From positions 11,264-75,263 of the forward strand of contig CAYPFO010000012.1 in assembly GCA_964410065.1 (NCBI GenBank): a DNA stretch of 64,000 nt. Reading direction: 5' to 3'. The notes under the pieces were generated by a model, which saw only the letters and a list, made by a program, of their open reading frames with translations, was not told the origin of the DNA and made no database searches. Each line of letters starts with the position of its first letter. The first letter of the stretch is position 1. Of the stretch, positions 45,401-52,968 are shown piece after piece. This DNA comes from Serpens sp964410065 (lineage in GTDB: Bacteria; Pseudomonadota; Gammaproteobacteria; Pseudomonadales; Pseudomonadaceae). The position numbers and the translations under genes are program-made.

Positions 45401-46262
45401 AGACGCGCACCTGGGCGCCCTGCTCGGCCAGCAGCATCAGCAAGCGCAACGCCTCCGGATCGGTGACGTGAAGATAATCGCTGGTCAGGATGCGTACTTG
45501 CGCGGCTGGCAACGCCGCCTCGTTGCGCTGCAGAGACTCCAGCAAGTCGGGCAACAACAGGCGCAGGCCAGTGACTTTGATGAAAGCCACCGCCATGTCG
45601 ACCCGGTGCGCTTGGTGGATGGCGGCGCACAGGTGCGGCAGGAAAGGGTTGTCGTCGCCGCCAGTCACCAGCTTGCTGGATGCTTTATGCAGCAAAACAT
45701 TCAGCCATTGCTCATTCCTACCCGGCCGTTGGTCTTGAGTCAGCCAACAGGTCGTGCGGCTTATACCAGGAAGCGTCTGGGTCCAAAGACCAATGCGCGT
45801 TTCGTCCGCGTCGGTGAAGTGCCGATCATGGTGTTGCCGCTCGCCCTGCCCCAGCTTGAAGCTGCAATACAACACCCCGCCGGGTTTCAGCGCTCGCCAT
45901 AGCCGCTCGAAGGCATCTGGAAGCTGGCATTCGGACACATGCAGAAGGCTGGCGCAGGCCCAAATACCGTCATAGCGTTCACGCTCATCCACTTCATCGA
46001 AGCGTTTTACCTGAACGCCAATGCCCAGCAGTTGGCTGGCATGATCGGCGAGTTGTTCGCTGGCATCGAAGGCGCTGACGCGATAGCCCTGTTGTTGAAA
46101 TGCCAGAGCATCGCGGCCGGAGCCGCAACCAGCATCGAGGATATGGGCGGCATCCGGTAGCCCGGCGAGAAAGGGCGCATAAAGGCTATGCATTTCGACG
46201 TGCAGCGTGTCGTCGACGAATTGCTGGGCATGGCGGTTGTAATAGGCCTCGGTACTGCTCAC
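42453..46262 (-). CDS. Methyltransferase-PLD-SF2 helicase-S24 (UmuD-like)-DUF3427 fusion protein
   Basis: Single open frame of 1269 residues. Domains in order: class I SAM methyltransferase (about 1-190, motif ILDAGCGSGRDALAF at 41-55, second strand FDASE); phospholipase-D-like domain (about 195-375, HLK at 296-298 and IGSSNISRQALQQGLEW, lacking the aspartate of a classic HKD); SF2 helicase (about 390-735: Walker A ATGLGKT 418-424, VVDEFHH, TATP 533-536, FNEGVDLP, QQLGRGLRK 704-712); a linker of unrecognised helices; an S24 LexA/UmuD-like domain (about 995-1120: ACGHF with Cys1003-Gly1004, ASGSSM with Ser1040, QDGDYLLLE); a DUF3427-like tail (HFHWQTQNQT, YYGQVSYQSHSGSKPMSV). The SKLVTGGDDNPFLP segment at about 196 looks like the ordinary N terminus of the PLD-helicase family, so the methyltransferase appears fused on. 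Probable DNA-acting, defence- or damage-related enzyme; function unproven. Confidence 0.85.
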   Translation of the reverse strand: MSSTEAYYNRHAQQFVDDTLHVEMHSLYAPFLAGLPDAAHILDAGCGSGRDALAFQQQGYRVSAFDASEQLADHASQLLGIGVQVKRFDEVDERERYDGIWACASLLHVSECQLPDAFERLWRALKPGGVLYCSFKLGQGERQHHDRHFTDADETRIGLWTQTLPGISRTTCWLTQDQRPGRNEQWLNVLLHKASSKLVTGGDDNPFLPHLCAAIHQAHRVDMAVAFIKVTGLRLLLPDLLESLQRNEAALPAAQVRILTSDYLHVTDPEALRLLMLLAEQGAQVRVYESGGSSFHLKAYLFGGQDWGRAFIGSSNISRQALQQGLEWNYRINYPGDDGYLEACRRFDELFEHPRCTALNDAWIDAYEQRRIKPVQPLEPGSTESEPPPIPSKIQLEALHALSATRVQGYMRGLVVLATGLGKTWLAAFDVKQMGARRVLFVAHREEILNQAAATFTRIQPSARVGFYRGQQRDGQVDVLCASVQTLGKVEHLERFKPQHFDYIVVDEFHHASAPTYHRLLQHFAPAFLLGLTATPDRTDNANILALCDDNLVYESDLFCGVSEKLLVPFHYYGIFDSDVDYQGIPWRNGRFDPGLLANKLATLGRARHALSNWRLHGQTRTLAFCISTRHADYMAEYFRKQGVRAAAVYADSQLSRGEALEQLRSGELQVLFSVDLFNEGVDLPVIDTVMMLRPTESKILFLQQLGRGLRKADGKDKLVVLDFVANHQSFLHKPMALMNQSMNRRQLAEFARQAEQGQLELPEGCFVNYDLRFIDFLKSLDSDSVQADYHSLRDTLGRRPSLTEFYRSGASLQDMRRQFGHWFALVTTEESELPEVQRTIIGKHGDFLRELETTAMTKSYKMILLEAFLELDGWREAVRLERLAERSWQVLQRRRPLLGDLPDDYQGMSLMPGDWLNYWKKNPINAWSGGRYFSVEDGLFSGNVPVEEAAIAPLSELVQELVDYRLTTYAARASLPSATVHSLPGSTEQVALAYFPSLKIACGHFRTSHAVYEEYRSLGRDYGNLDPARHFLARASGSSMNGGKQPIQDGDYLLLEVISSESAGKITGDVMAIERQDETGDNQYLLRKVLKDSNGQYRLRAHNPDYVDILVSDELREQFRTFARLKAIIDPLQMQVGQRFMREEIPPLFGAEFNAGSWNSGHVVIPTRNAHVLLVTLNKQGKAEDLRYQDHWIDEGHFHWQTQNQTAPDNKRGKEIINHAALGIALHLFVRENKLENGKAAPFRYYGQVSYQSHSGSKPMSVSFELQQ

Positions 46263-46378
46263 CTAAACACTCCAAAAATCAGCTAACTGCCAGGTTATGG
46301 GCCTGTAGCTTCGATAGGGGTGACAGAGCATCGGAAGGCTGAAGCGAAAGAATCTTCCCTGAGTGTCACGATCTGCCA

Positions 46379-46406
46379 TGAGATCGCCACCTTATGCGCG
46401 ATCTCA
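46379..46406. repeat. Palindrome upstream of the fusion helicase
   Basis: TGAGATCGC / GCGATCTCA, perfect 9-bp arms with a 10-base spacer, 117 bp upstream of the helicase start. A second inverted repeat, CTACGGC/GCCGTAG, is at 46461-46489. Either could be an operator or RNA hairpin. No LexA box (CTG-N10-CAG) was found in 46263-46550, and no gene. Confidence 0.4.
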
Positions 46407-46550
46407 TGCCGGGGTAAAGACCCTCCTTGGCTCAAGCCTATTTTCCCCAGGCAATCATCCCTACGGCCGGCGTTTGAATGACGCCGTAGAGGATGAGCTT
46501 TTTAGTTCTGCTTTAAAAGTTTCGGCATGCTGTCATGCCTCGGCCATTAT

Positions 46551-46853
46551 TCAAACAGGCCCACGATCCAGCAGCGAAAGCGCCTCGTTCACGGCAAAGA
46601 TCTTTCCATTCACCTGGGGAATCCCGAAACCCTTGAGGCGCGCGGTGTGCATTGCCAGGTAGGCCTCGGCGCTGGGAAGGTCCTTGAACAGATAGATGCC
46701 GCCCGCTTCGCCAGCCGCCTCGTTTTCTGTCCATATTTTCCAGAGCAGCCCAGGCTCTTGGGCAATCGAACGGGCAAGACCCTCCATGGCTTCAACCATG
46801 GCCGGCCCCCAAGGACCGGTGTAAGGGAAATCAACCTGAAGTAGGTAGCTCAT
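46551..46853 (-). CDS. YdhR-like putative monooxygenase
   Basis: Small cytoplasmic protein of 100 residues of the ferredoxin-like (dimeric alpha-beta barrel) fold. LLQVDFPYTGPWG, KIWTENEAAGEAGGIYLF and AYLAMHTARLKGFGI match the YdhR monooxygenase-like family. The start MSYLLQVDF follows AGGA at good spacing; an ATG nine codons upstream lacks a site. The biochemical role of the family is not settled. Not obviously linked to the helicase, whose start is 289 bp downstream on the same strand. Confidence 0.85.
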   Translation of the reverse strand: MSYLLQVDFPYTGPWGPAMVEAMEGLARSIAQEPGLLWKIWTENEAAGEAGGIYLFKDLPSAEAYLAMHTARLKGFGIPQVNGKIFAVNEALSLLDRGPV

Positions 46854-47094
46854 GAGGTTATTCCTTCTCTGTACAAACATTTAAAGAACAGGTTTATGTG
46901 TTTCTGATGTGCAAGAGCGCCGCTGTGAGGGAGTGGCTGGAGAAGCATCCTCGTTTCCAACCGAGTGTGGCCGTCTGCGGGCCGACCCTGGCGAGGAACT
47001 CGACGCCACACCTGGCTTCCAAATTTCGCAGGGTTGTTTTCATCCACTTTACCGCGCCCACGCCCAACAACCGAGGCGCACTCTGGAGTTGGCC

Positions 47095-47529
47095 ATGATC
47101 CCAAGCCATCCGAACATCGCCACGGGAGACCACGCGGATCGCGTTCGTCGCTCAACGTCTGCCCGAATCAATCGTGAGATCGATCGGCAAACAAACGAAA
47201 ACATTCGCCAGTTCAGCCACCTTGATCGTCACGCAATCGTTCAACGAATCGACGCACTGGATCACGAATGGGACGTTGAGCGCATTCTCGAAGTCAACGC
47301 TTCAACCCTGGCGTTAACCGGGCTCGTGCTCGGGCTGACCGTGAATAAACGCTGGTTGTTATTGCCCGGGGTGGTGCTGCCTTTCCTGCTGCAACATGGC
47401 CTGCAGGGCTGGTGCCCGCCGCTGCCGATTCTGCGCCGCCTGGGTGTGCGTACACGTGGCGAGATCGACCGAGAGAAGTTTGCGTTGTTGGACGCGCTGG
47501 AGCAGCCGCCGCTGCGAACCCATCACTAA
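47095..47529 (+). CDS. DUF2892 (YgaP-type) membrane protein
   Basis: Protein of 144 residues with a charged helical N-terminal half (about 1-65) and a hydrophobic hairpin (STLALTGLVLGLTV and LLLPGVVLPFLLQHG, about 70-105), followed by a cytoplasmic RRLGVRTRGEIDREKFAL, typical of Pseudomonas DUF2892 proteins. ATG 47095 follows GGAG. An in-frame upstream extension to 46909 reads as non-coding. The 241 bp before it, to the divergent YdhR-like gene, hold no other gene. Function unknown. Confidence 0.8.
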   Translation: MIPSHPNIATGDHADRVRRSTSARINREIDRQTNENIRQFSHLDRHAIVQRIDALDHEWDVERILEVNASTLALTGLVLGLTVNKRWLLLPGVVLPFLLQHGLQGWCPPLPILRRLGVRTRGEIDREKFALLDALEQPPLRTHH

Positions 47530-47666
47530 GGAGGTCATGGTCCTACTTTGTCTCCGCGAGCCGTTCGCCTGAAAGCGGCCACAGCGCCGCCCTTCTCCTT
47601 ACCTGAACACACGTATCGGTGCCCGCTCACAACTATCACCCCCTCCACTAGAAAAGGAGCGAGACG

Positions 47667-48176
47667 ATGGCAACCGCACAAGAAAACCTCCTCGACTGGT
47701 TGCGCGATGCGCATGCGATGGAGCAGCAGGCGGAGAAGATGCTCAGCTCGCAGGCCGAACGATTGGAGCACTATCCTGACCTGCGCATCCGTATCGAACA
47801 GCACCTTGAGGAAACCCACCAGCAGCGGGCGTTGCTGGAAAGCTGCTTGCAGCGTCTGGGCAGCAGCCCCTCCACCATCAAGGACATCTCCGCGAAGCTC
47901 ATGGCGTTCGGTCAGGCTGTAAGCGGTATGGCCATGAGTGACGAAGTGGTGAAGGGTGCCATGAGTGGCTACGTGTTCGAGAATATGGAGATCGCGTCCT
48001 ACACCGTGCTGATCGAAGCGGCCAGGGTGGCGGGAGATACGGAAACCCAGCGTGCCTGCGAAACGATCCTGCCTCAGGAAATCGCCATGGCCGATTGGCT
48101 GCGCGAGCACCTGCCGGAATTGACCAACGCGTTTCTGGCCCGCTCCGCCGCGCCGGATACAGAAGCGAAGCGGTGA
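47667..48176 (+). CDS. Ferritin-like DUF892 (YciE/YciF) stress protein
   Basis: All-helical protein of 169 residues, DUF892 ferritin-like: LLDWLRDAHAMEQQAEKML, EQHLEETHQQRALLESCL, ENMEIASYTVLIEAA and LPQEIAMADWL provide the Glu/His set for a di-iron site. The ribosome site AAAAGGAGCGAG is strong. YciF-type proteins are made under osmotic or general stress in enterobacteria. It follows the DUF2892 gene by 137 bp and may be co-transcribed; both are stress-type accessory genes. Confidence 0.9.
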   Translation: MATAQENLLDWLRDAHAMEQQAEKMLSSQAERLEHYPDLRIRIEQHLEETHQQRALLESCLQRLGSSPSTIKDISAKLMAFGQAVSGMAMSDEVVKGAMSGYVFENMEIASYTVLIEAARVAGDTETQRACETILPQEIAMADWLREHLPELTNAFLARSAAPDTEAKR

Positions 48177-48184
48177 TAACGGCT

Positions 48185-48216
48185 AACCGCGCCGGTGCAG
48201 GTCGGCGCGGTTTTTT
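48185..48216 (+). terminator. Terminator after the DUF892 gene
   Basis: AACCGCGCCG, loop, CGGCGCGGTTTTTT; T-run on the + strand. Confidence 0.9.
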
Positions 48217-48236
48217 ATTGGCAGCACGTTTCCTGG

Positions 48237-49370
48237 TTACCCCCGCGCCAGACGCCACAAGCGGGCGATATCGGTCGCGCGGTTTCGCAGAAGGTCCGTC
48301 GCTTCGGCGCAGGCTTGCTCCAGGCTGACCGGGCCGGGGGTGAGGCTGAACGCAGCGGCGATACCGGCCTCATACAAGCGCTGATAGCCCTCACCCAAAC
48401 TGCCCGCCAGGGCGATCACCGGTACACCAGCGGCGGCGGCGATGCGAGCCACGCCCAAAGGGGTTTTCCCGTGCAGGGTCTGTGCGTCCAGACGACCTTC
48501 GCCGGTGATAACCAAATCCGCGCCCTGCATCGCCTCAGCCAGGCCGGACAGTTCGGCCACCACCTCGATGCCCGGGCGAAACCCAGCCTTGAGCACTGCG
48601 CGCGCGGCAAACCCCAGGCCGCCCGCGGCACCGACACCGGGAACCTGCGCATGGTCTTCACCCAGGGTTCGCGCCATGATTTGCGCATAGTGGGCCAGCG
48701 CCGCGTCCAACTGCTCGACCTCTGCGGCGCTGGCGCCTTTTTGCGGGCCGAACACCGCCGAGGCGCCGCGCGGGCCGCACAGCGGGTTGTCGACATCCGC
48801 CGCCACCTGCACCTGAACCTGTTGCAAGCGAGCATCCAGACCCGACAGATCAATCTGCGCCAGCTGCGCCAAGGCGGCGCCACCCGGGGCCAGTAACTGA
48901 CCCTGGTCATCGAGAAAGCGCACGCCCAGTGCACGCAGCAGTCCGCTGCCGCCATCGTTGGTGGCGCTGCCGCCCAGACCCAGAATGATGCGCCGCGCGC
49001 CGGCGTCCAGCGCCTGAACGATCAGTTCGCCCGTGCCGTAGCTGCACGCCTGCAACACGTTGCGCTGCGTGGACGGCACCCAATGCAGGCCACTGGCGGC
49101 GGCCATTTCGATTACGGCCGTGCCGTCCGCGAGCAAGCCCCAATGAGCGGCCACAGGCGTGCCCAGAGGCCCCTGCACCGAGCACTCGCGGCGCTCTCCG
49201 CCGGTGGCCGCCAACAAGGCGTCCACGGTGCCTTCACCGCCATCGGCCATGGGCCGCAACAGGCATTCGGCCTCTGGGTAAATGGCCGTCCAGCCCTGGG
49301 CAATCGCAGCAGCCACCTGGGGCGCACTGAGGCTCTCTTTGAAAGAATCCGGAGCAATGACGATTTTCAT
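48237..49370 (-). CDS. glxK: Glycerate kinase
   Basis: Glycerate 2-kinase of 377 residues (GarK/GlxK family), phosphorylating D-glycerate. MKIVIAPDSFKESLSA is the diagnostic start; RPMADGGEGTVDAL, LGLGGSATNDGGSG and ITGEGRLDAQTLHGKTP follow. An in-frame ATG 22 codons upstream is rejected. The permease upstream and the CdaR regulator fit a glycerate/glucarate utilisation module. A terminator hairpin lies between the permease and this gene. Confidence 0.95.
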   Translation of the reverse strand: MKIVIAPDSFKESLSAPQVAAAIAQGWTAIYPEAECLLRPMADGGEGTVDALLAATGGERRECSVQGPLGTPVAAHWGLLADGTAVIEMAAASGLHWVPSTQRNVLQACSYGTGELIVQALDAGARRIILGLGGSATNDGGSGLLRALGVRFLDDQGQLLAPGGAALAQLAQIDLSGLDARLQQVQVQVAADVDNPLCGPRGASAVFGPQKGASAAEVEQLDAALAHYAQIMARTLGEDHAQVPGVGAAGGLGFAARAVLKAGFRPGIEVVAELSGLAEAMQGADLVITGEGRLDAQTLHGKTPLGVARIAAAAGVPVIALAGSLGEGYQRLYEAGIAAAFSLTPGPVSLEQACAEATDLLRNRATDIARLWRLARG

Positions 49371-49442
49371 AACGAACCTCTTGGCGGCGTGGTGCGCCGG
49401 CAAACACATTACCCCTCGGGGTAACGCGCAGATCAAAAACGA

Positions 49443-49486
49443 AAGAGCCGAAATACGCTCATCAATGGCGTATTTCGGCTTTTTCC
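49443..49486 (-). terminator. Terminator between gntP-like and glxK
   Basis: AGCCGAAATACGC / GCGTATTTCGGCT, a perfect 13-bp stem flanked by A- and T-rich runs. On the minus strand it would reduce transcription from the permease into glxK, which may have its own promoter. Confidence 0.8.
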
Positions 49487-49517
49487 AACACGCCGCTGCG
49501 CAAGCCCGAACGGCCTG

Positions 49518-50876
49518 TTACAGCAGCACCAGGCTCAGCAGCCACACGGTGATAATGCCCGCCACACCCTGAACCAGGGTAGCCATGGTCTGGGCGCGGT
49601 AGGCCAGCGCCACCGGCATGCGGCTGAACTGGGTGACCACCCAGAAGAAGCTGTCGTTGGCGTGGGAGACGGTCATCGCGCCGGCACCGATGGCCATGAC
49701 GGTGAGCACCCGACCCATTTCGCTGTCCAGGCCCAACTGCGCCAGCAGCGGCGCCACCAGCGCCGAGGTGGTGACCAGCGCTACGGTGGTCGAACCTTGG
49801 GCGGTTTTCAGTGCGGCAGCGACCACGAACGGCATCAACAGACCAATGCCCAACGCCGACAGCGTCTGGCCGAGGTAATCGCCCAGCGGCGTGACCTTGA
49901 GCACCGCGCCGAACGCCCCGCCGGCACCGGTAATCAACAGAATCGGCGCGGCCTGCAGCAGGCCTTCAGTGACATGGTCGTGAAACTCTTTGCGCTTGTC
50001 GGCGCTTTTCAGCAGCGTGCAGGCCAGCGCCAGGCCGACCAGCAGGGCCACCACCGGCTGACCGAGGAAGCTGAGAACGTCCAGCACCAGGCCATCACCC
50101 AGCGGCTTGCTGGGGAACACCGCCACCGAGCCCAGGCAGATCAACAGAATCGGCACGAAAATCGGCGCGAAGGCCTGGGTCGCCGACGGCAAGGTGCCGT
50201 ACTTGGCGCGCAGCGCGGCAAAGTCCTGCGCGTCGTCATGGGCCAGACCGTCATCTTCCAGCGCGTAGTCCTTACCGATGAAGCGGTTGGCCCACAGCAT
50301 ACCCGCCAGCGCGGTGACCAGCGCCACCACCAAGCCAACAGCAATCACCAGACCCAGGCTGGACTCGAGCCCCAGGTTGCCGGCGGCGGCAATCGGGCCG
50401 GGCGTCGGCGGCACGAAGGTATGGGACGCATACAAGCCGGTGGCGAGCGCCACACTCATGGCCACCACCGACACTTTCATGCGCGTGGCCAGGGCGTTTT
50501 TCAGCGAGTTGAGGATGACGTAGCCGGAGTCGCAGAACACCGGGATCGACACCAGGTAGCCGATGATCGACATGGTCAGCGTTGGAAACCGTTCGCCGAG
50601 CAGCTTGATCACGGTTTCCGCCATGGTGATCGCCGCACCACTGCGCTCCAGGATTACCCCGATGATGGTGCCCAGGGCAATGACGATGCCGATGTAACCG
50701 AGGATGCCGCCGAAACCGCCGGCGATATTCTTGACGATTTCAGCGCTGGGCAGCTGATAGGCGAAGCCGGCGATAAACGCGGCGGCCAGCAGTGCCAGGA
50801 AGGGATGCAGTTTCAAGCGTGTAGTGGCGAGCACGATGAAGACGATCAGCCCTACCAGAATAAGAACCAGACCCAT
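49518..50876 (-). CDS. GntP family permease (probable glycerate/gluconate:H+ symporter)
   Basis: Inner-membrane transporter of 452 residues with about 12-14 hydrophobic segments. FVPPTPGPIAAAGNLG, GALGIGLLMPFVVAA-like core (SALGIGLLMPF) and TVALVTTSALVAPL match the GntP family; CDSGYVILNSL is another family segment. The start MGLVLILVGLIV was chosen as the first with a credible membrane N terminus. Being next to glycerate kinase and CdaR suggests glycerate or a related sugar acid as substrate. Confidence 0.93.
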   Translation of the reverse strand: MGLVLILVGLIVFIVLATTRLKLHPFLALLAAAFIAGFAYQLPSAEIVKNIAGGFGGILGYIGIVIALGTIIGVILERSGAAITMAETVIKLLGERFPTLTMSIIGYLVSIPVFCDSGYVILNSLKNALATRMKVSVVAMSVALATGLYASHTFVPPTPGPIAAAGNLGLESSLGLVIAVGLVVALVTALAGMLWANRFIGKDYALEDDGLAHDDAQDFAALRAKYGTLPSATQAFAPIFVPILLICLGSVAVFPSKPLGDGLVLDVLSFLGQPVVALLVGLALACTLLKSADKRKEFHDHVTEGLLQAAPILLITGAGGAFGAVLKVTPLGDYLGQTLSALGIGLLMPFVVAAALKTAQGSTTVALVTTSALVAPLLAQLGLDSEMGRVLTVMAIGAGAMTVSHANDSFFWVVTQFSRMPVALAYRAQTMATLVQGVAGIITVWLLSLVLL

Positions 50877-51057
50877 GGCCAGTTTCCTCGTTGTTGTTTT
50901 GAGCGGAACGCTGCGGCGCCTTTTAGGCCCACGCTGCAGCGTTGTAGCCAATGCCGAATGGCACTACATCATTTTGACCCAGACGCAGATCCGAGCGCCT
51001 TGTGCAAAAGGACATCAATGACAGGCTGCTGGCACTGTTTTTTGTGCAGACGCCCAA

Positions 51058-52170
51058 TCAGGGCGATTCCTCGGTCAACAGCTCCAGGCCTATCGACAGC
51101 TGCAGGCGCTGATCCAGTCGACTCAACTCCAGGCCACTGAGTTCGCCGATACGCTCCAGTCGATAGCGCAAGGTGTTGCGGTGAATGCCCAATGCCTGGG
51201 CACAAAGCTGAATCTGTCCGTCATGCGCGCACCAGGCCTCCAGCGTGGTGCGCAACACGCCCTGGCTGTCGTGCGCCAACACCTGACGCAACGGCGCCAG
51301 CCAGCCTTGGAGCAGCCAGCTGTGCCGTTGGGCATACAACAGCGCGGGCAAGCGCAGCGCATCCAGGTACAACAGGCGTCGCTCCGGGAAACGAGCCCGG
51401 CCGTATACCAGGAGATCACGCAATACCTGGCTGGCCTGGCGCACGGCATCCAGATCGGGCAACACATCGCTGACAACCAGACGGCGCACGCCCCATTGCT
51501 GCGTGTCGGCCATCTCCAGCCAGGCCTGGTCGTCGCGCCCGGCTTTGTACGGGCGACACCAAAGCAACTCATCGGCGCTCAGCGGCGCCAGCACCTGCCC
51601 GCTTTTGCCTTCCAGGCCCGCCAGCAACCGGGCCTGATGCGACACCGGATCACCCACCCATTGCACCTGCAGCAAACACAACTGGCAGGGCCAGGTCAGC
51701 TTCAAGCCCAGGTGCTCGGCTTCCGCCGCCAGCGTGGCCAGGCTCTGCTGCGGATCGAGCAACTGGCGCGCCCAGGTTTCGCGCTGTTGCTGTTGCCAAT
51801 GCCGGTCGCTCTGCAGCACCTGGTGCTCGACCAGCATTTCGGCCGCCATACGGACCAGCTCGGCATACGGCCTCACCACTTCGGGCGCGCCGGTAATGCC
51901 TAATACGCCAATCAGCTGGTCGCCATGCAGCAGCGGCAGGTTGACGCCGGGTTTGACCCCACGCAGACACGCAGCGGCCTGCTCGTCAATCTCCACCACG
52001 CGCCGATTGGCCAATACCAGCTGCGCGCCCTCGTGACGAGTGTGCAGGCGCGCGCCGTCACCACTGCCGATGATCATGCCCTGGGCGTCCATGACATTGA
52101 TGTTGTACGGCAGGATGGCCATGGCGCGATCGACGATGCGCTGCGCCAGGGCTGAATCGAGTTCAATCAC
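51058..52170 (-). CDS. cdaR: CdaR family sugar-diacid regulator
   Basis: Transcriptional activator of 370 residues. The N-terminal sugar-diacid recognition domain (about 1-135) has ALAQRIVDRAMAILPYNINVMD and MIIGSGD; the C terminus has a PucR-type helix-turn-helix, ALGIHRNTLRYRLERIGELSG (about 328-348). The start is GTG, at the position expected for the family. CdaR homologues activate glucarate/galactarate/glycerate genes on sensing glycerate. It lies 27 bp after the ABC ATPase gene and 181 bp before the GntP gene, all in the same direction. Confidence 0.93.
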   Translation of the reverse strand: MIELDSALAQRIVDRAMAILPYNINVMDAQGMIIGSGDGARLHTRHEGAQLVLANRRVVEIDEQAAACLRGVKPGVNLPLLHGDQLIGVLGITGAPEVVRPYAELVRMAAEMLVEHQVLQSDRHWQQQQRETWARQLLDPQQSLATLAAEAEHLGLKLTWPCQLCLLQVQWVGDPVSHQARLLAGLEGKSGQVLAPLSADELLWCRPYKAGRDDQAWLEMADTQQWGVRRLVVSDVLPDLDAVRQASQVLRDLLVYGRARFPERRLLYLDALRLPALLYAQRHSWLLQGWLAPLRQVLAHDSQGVLRTTLEAWCAHDGQIQLCAQALGIHRNTLRYRLERIGELSGLELSRLDQRLQLSIGLELLTEESP

Positions 52171-52197
52171 ATCGTGCCCCCAGGGGTTGGAGAAGGT

Positions 52198-52968
52198 TCA
52201 GCTTGCCTTGCGTTCTTCCTCGCGGATCGAACGCAGCACCTCGCGCTGCAACGCGATGAACTCCGCTGTGGACACCATGTCTTCATGGCGCGGACGCGCT
52301 AGACCTACGTGGTAGCTGGTCTTGATCCGGCCTGGGCCAAGGCCCATGACCACGATGCGATCGGAGAGGTACACCGCCTCTTCAATGTCGTGGGTGACAA
52401 ACATCACCGTCAGCCGGTGACTTTCCCAGATGCGGGTCAGCAGATCCTGCATCTGGTGGCGGGTCATGGCATCCAGCGCACCGAAGGGTTCGTCCATCAG
52501 CAGGATCTTGGGCCGATAGGACAGTGCCCGGGCGATGGCCACGCGCTGCTTCATGCCGCCGGACAATTCGTTCGGGTACGCCTCGGCGAACTCGCTGAGC
52601 TTGACCAGCTCCAGGTGCTCTGCGGCAATCTCGCGGCACTCGCCGCGCCCATGGCCGGCGGCTTTCAGCGCGAATTCGATGTTCTGCCGCGCGGTCAGCC
52701 AGGGCAACAAGGTGTAGGACTGGAAGACCACGCCGCGGTCCAGCCCGGCGCCAGTAATCGGCTGGCCATCCACCAGCACCGCGCCGCGATCGAAATCCTC
52801 AAGGCCAGCGGCAATCGACAGCAGCGTGCTCTTGCCACAGCCCGAGGTGCCCACCAGGGAAACAAATTCGTTGTCGGCCAGGGTCAGGTCGATGTCGCAC
52901 AACACCTCGCGACGCTGTCTGCCCATGGGATAGCTCTTGGTGAGCCCCTTGATTTCCAGGCTGGCCAT
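52198..52968 (-). CDS. NitT/TauT-type ABC transporter ATP-binding protein
   Basis: ATPase of 256 residues in the SsuB/TauB/NrtD group: Walker A VGTSGCGKSTLL, signature LSGGMKQRVAIA, Walker B ILLMDEPFGALDA, switch FVTHDIEEAVYL. The start MASLEIKGLTKSYP overlaps the permease stop (ATGA). The leftward order is binding protein, permease, ATPase. The ligand class covers nitrate, sulfonates, thiamine precursors and aromatic acids; not resolved here. Confidence 0.94.
   Translation of the reverse strand: MASLEIKGLTKSYPMGRQRREVLCDIDLTLADNEFVSLVGTSGCGKSTLLSIAAGLEDFDRGAVLVDGQPITGAGLDRGVVFQSYTLLPWLTARQNIEFALKAAGHGRGECREIAAEHLELVKLSEFAEAYPNELSGGMKQRVAIARALSYRPKILLMDEPFGALDAMTRHQMQDLLTRIWESHRLTVMFVTHDIEEAVYLSDRIVVMGLGPGRIKTSYHVGLARPRHEDMVSTAEFIALQREVLRSIREEERKAS

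Noticed and set aside
46909..47094. Longer DUF2892 protein starting at 46909
   Set aside because: The extra 62 residues look non-coding and ATG 47095 has a good ribosome site.
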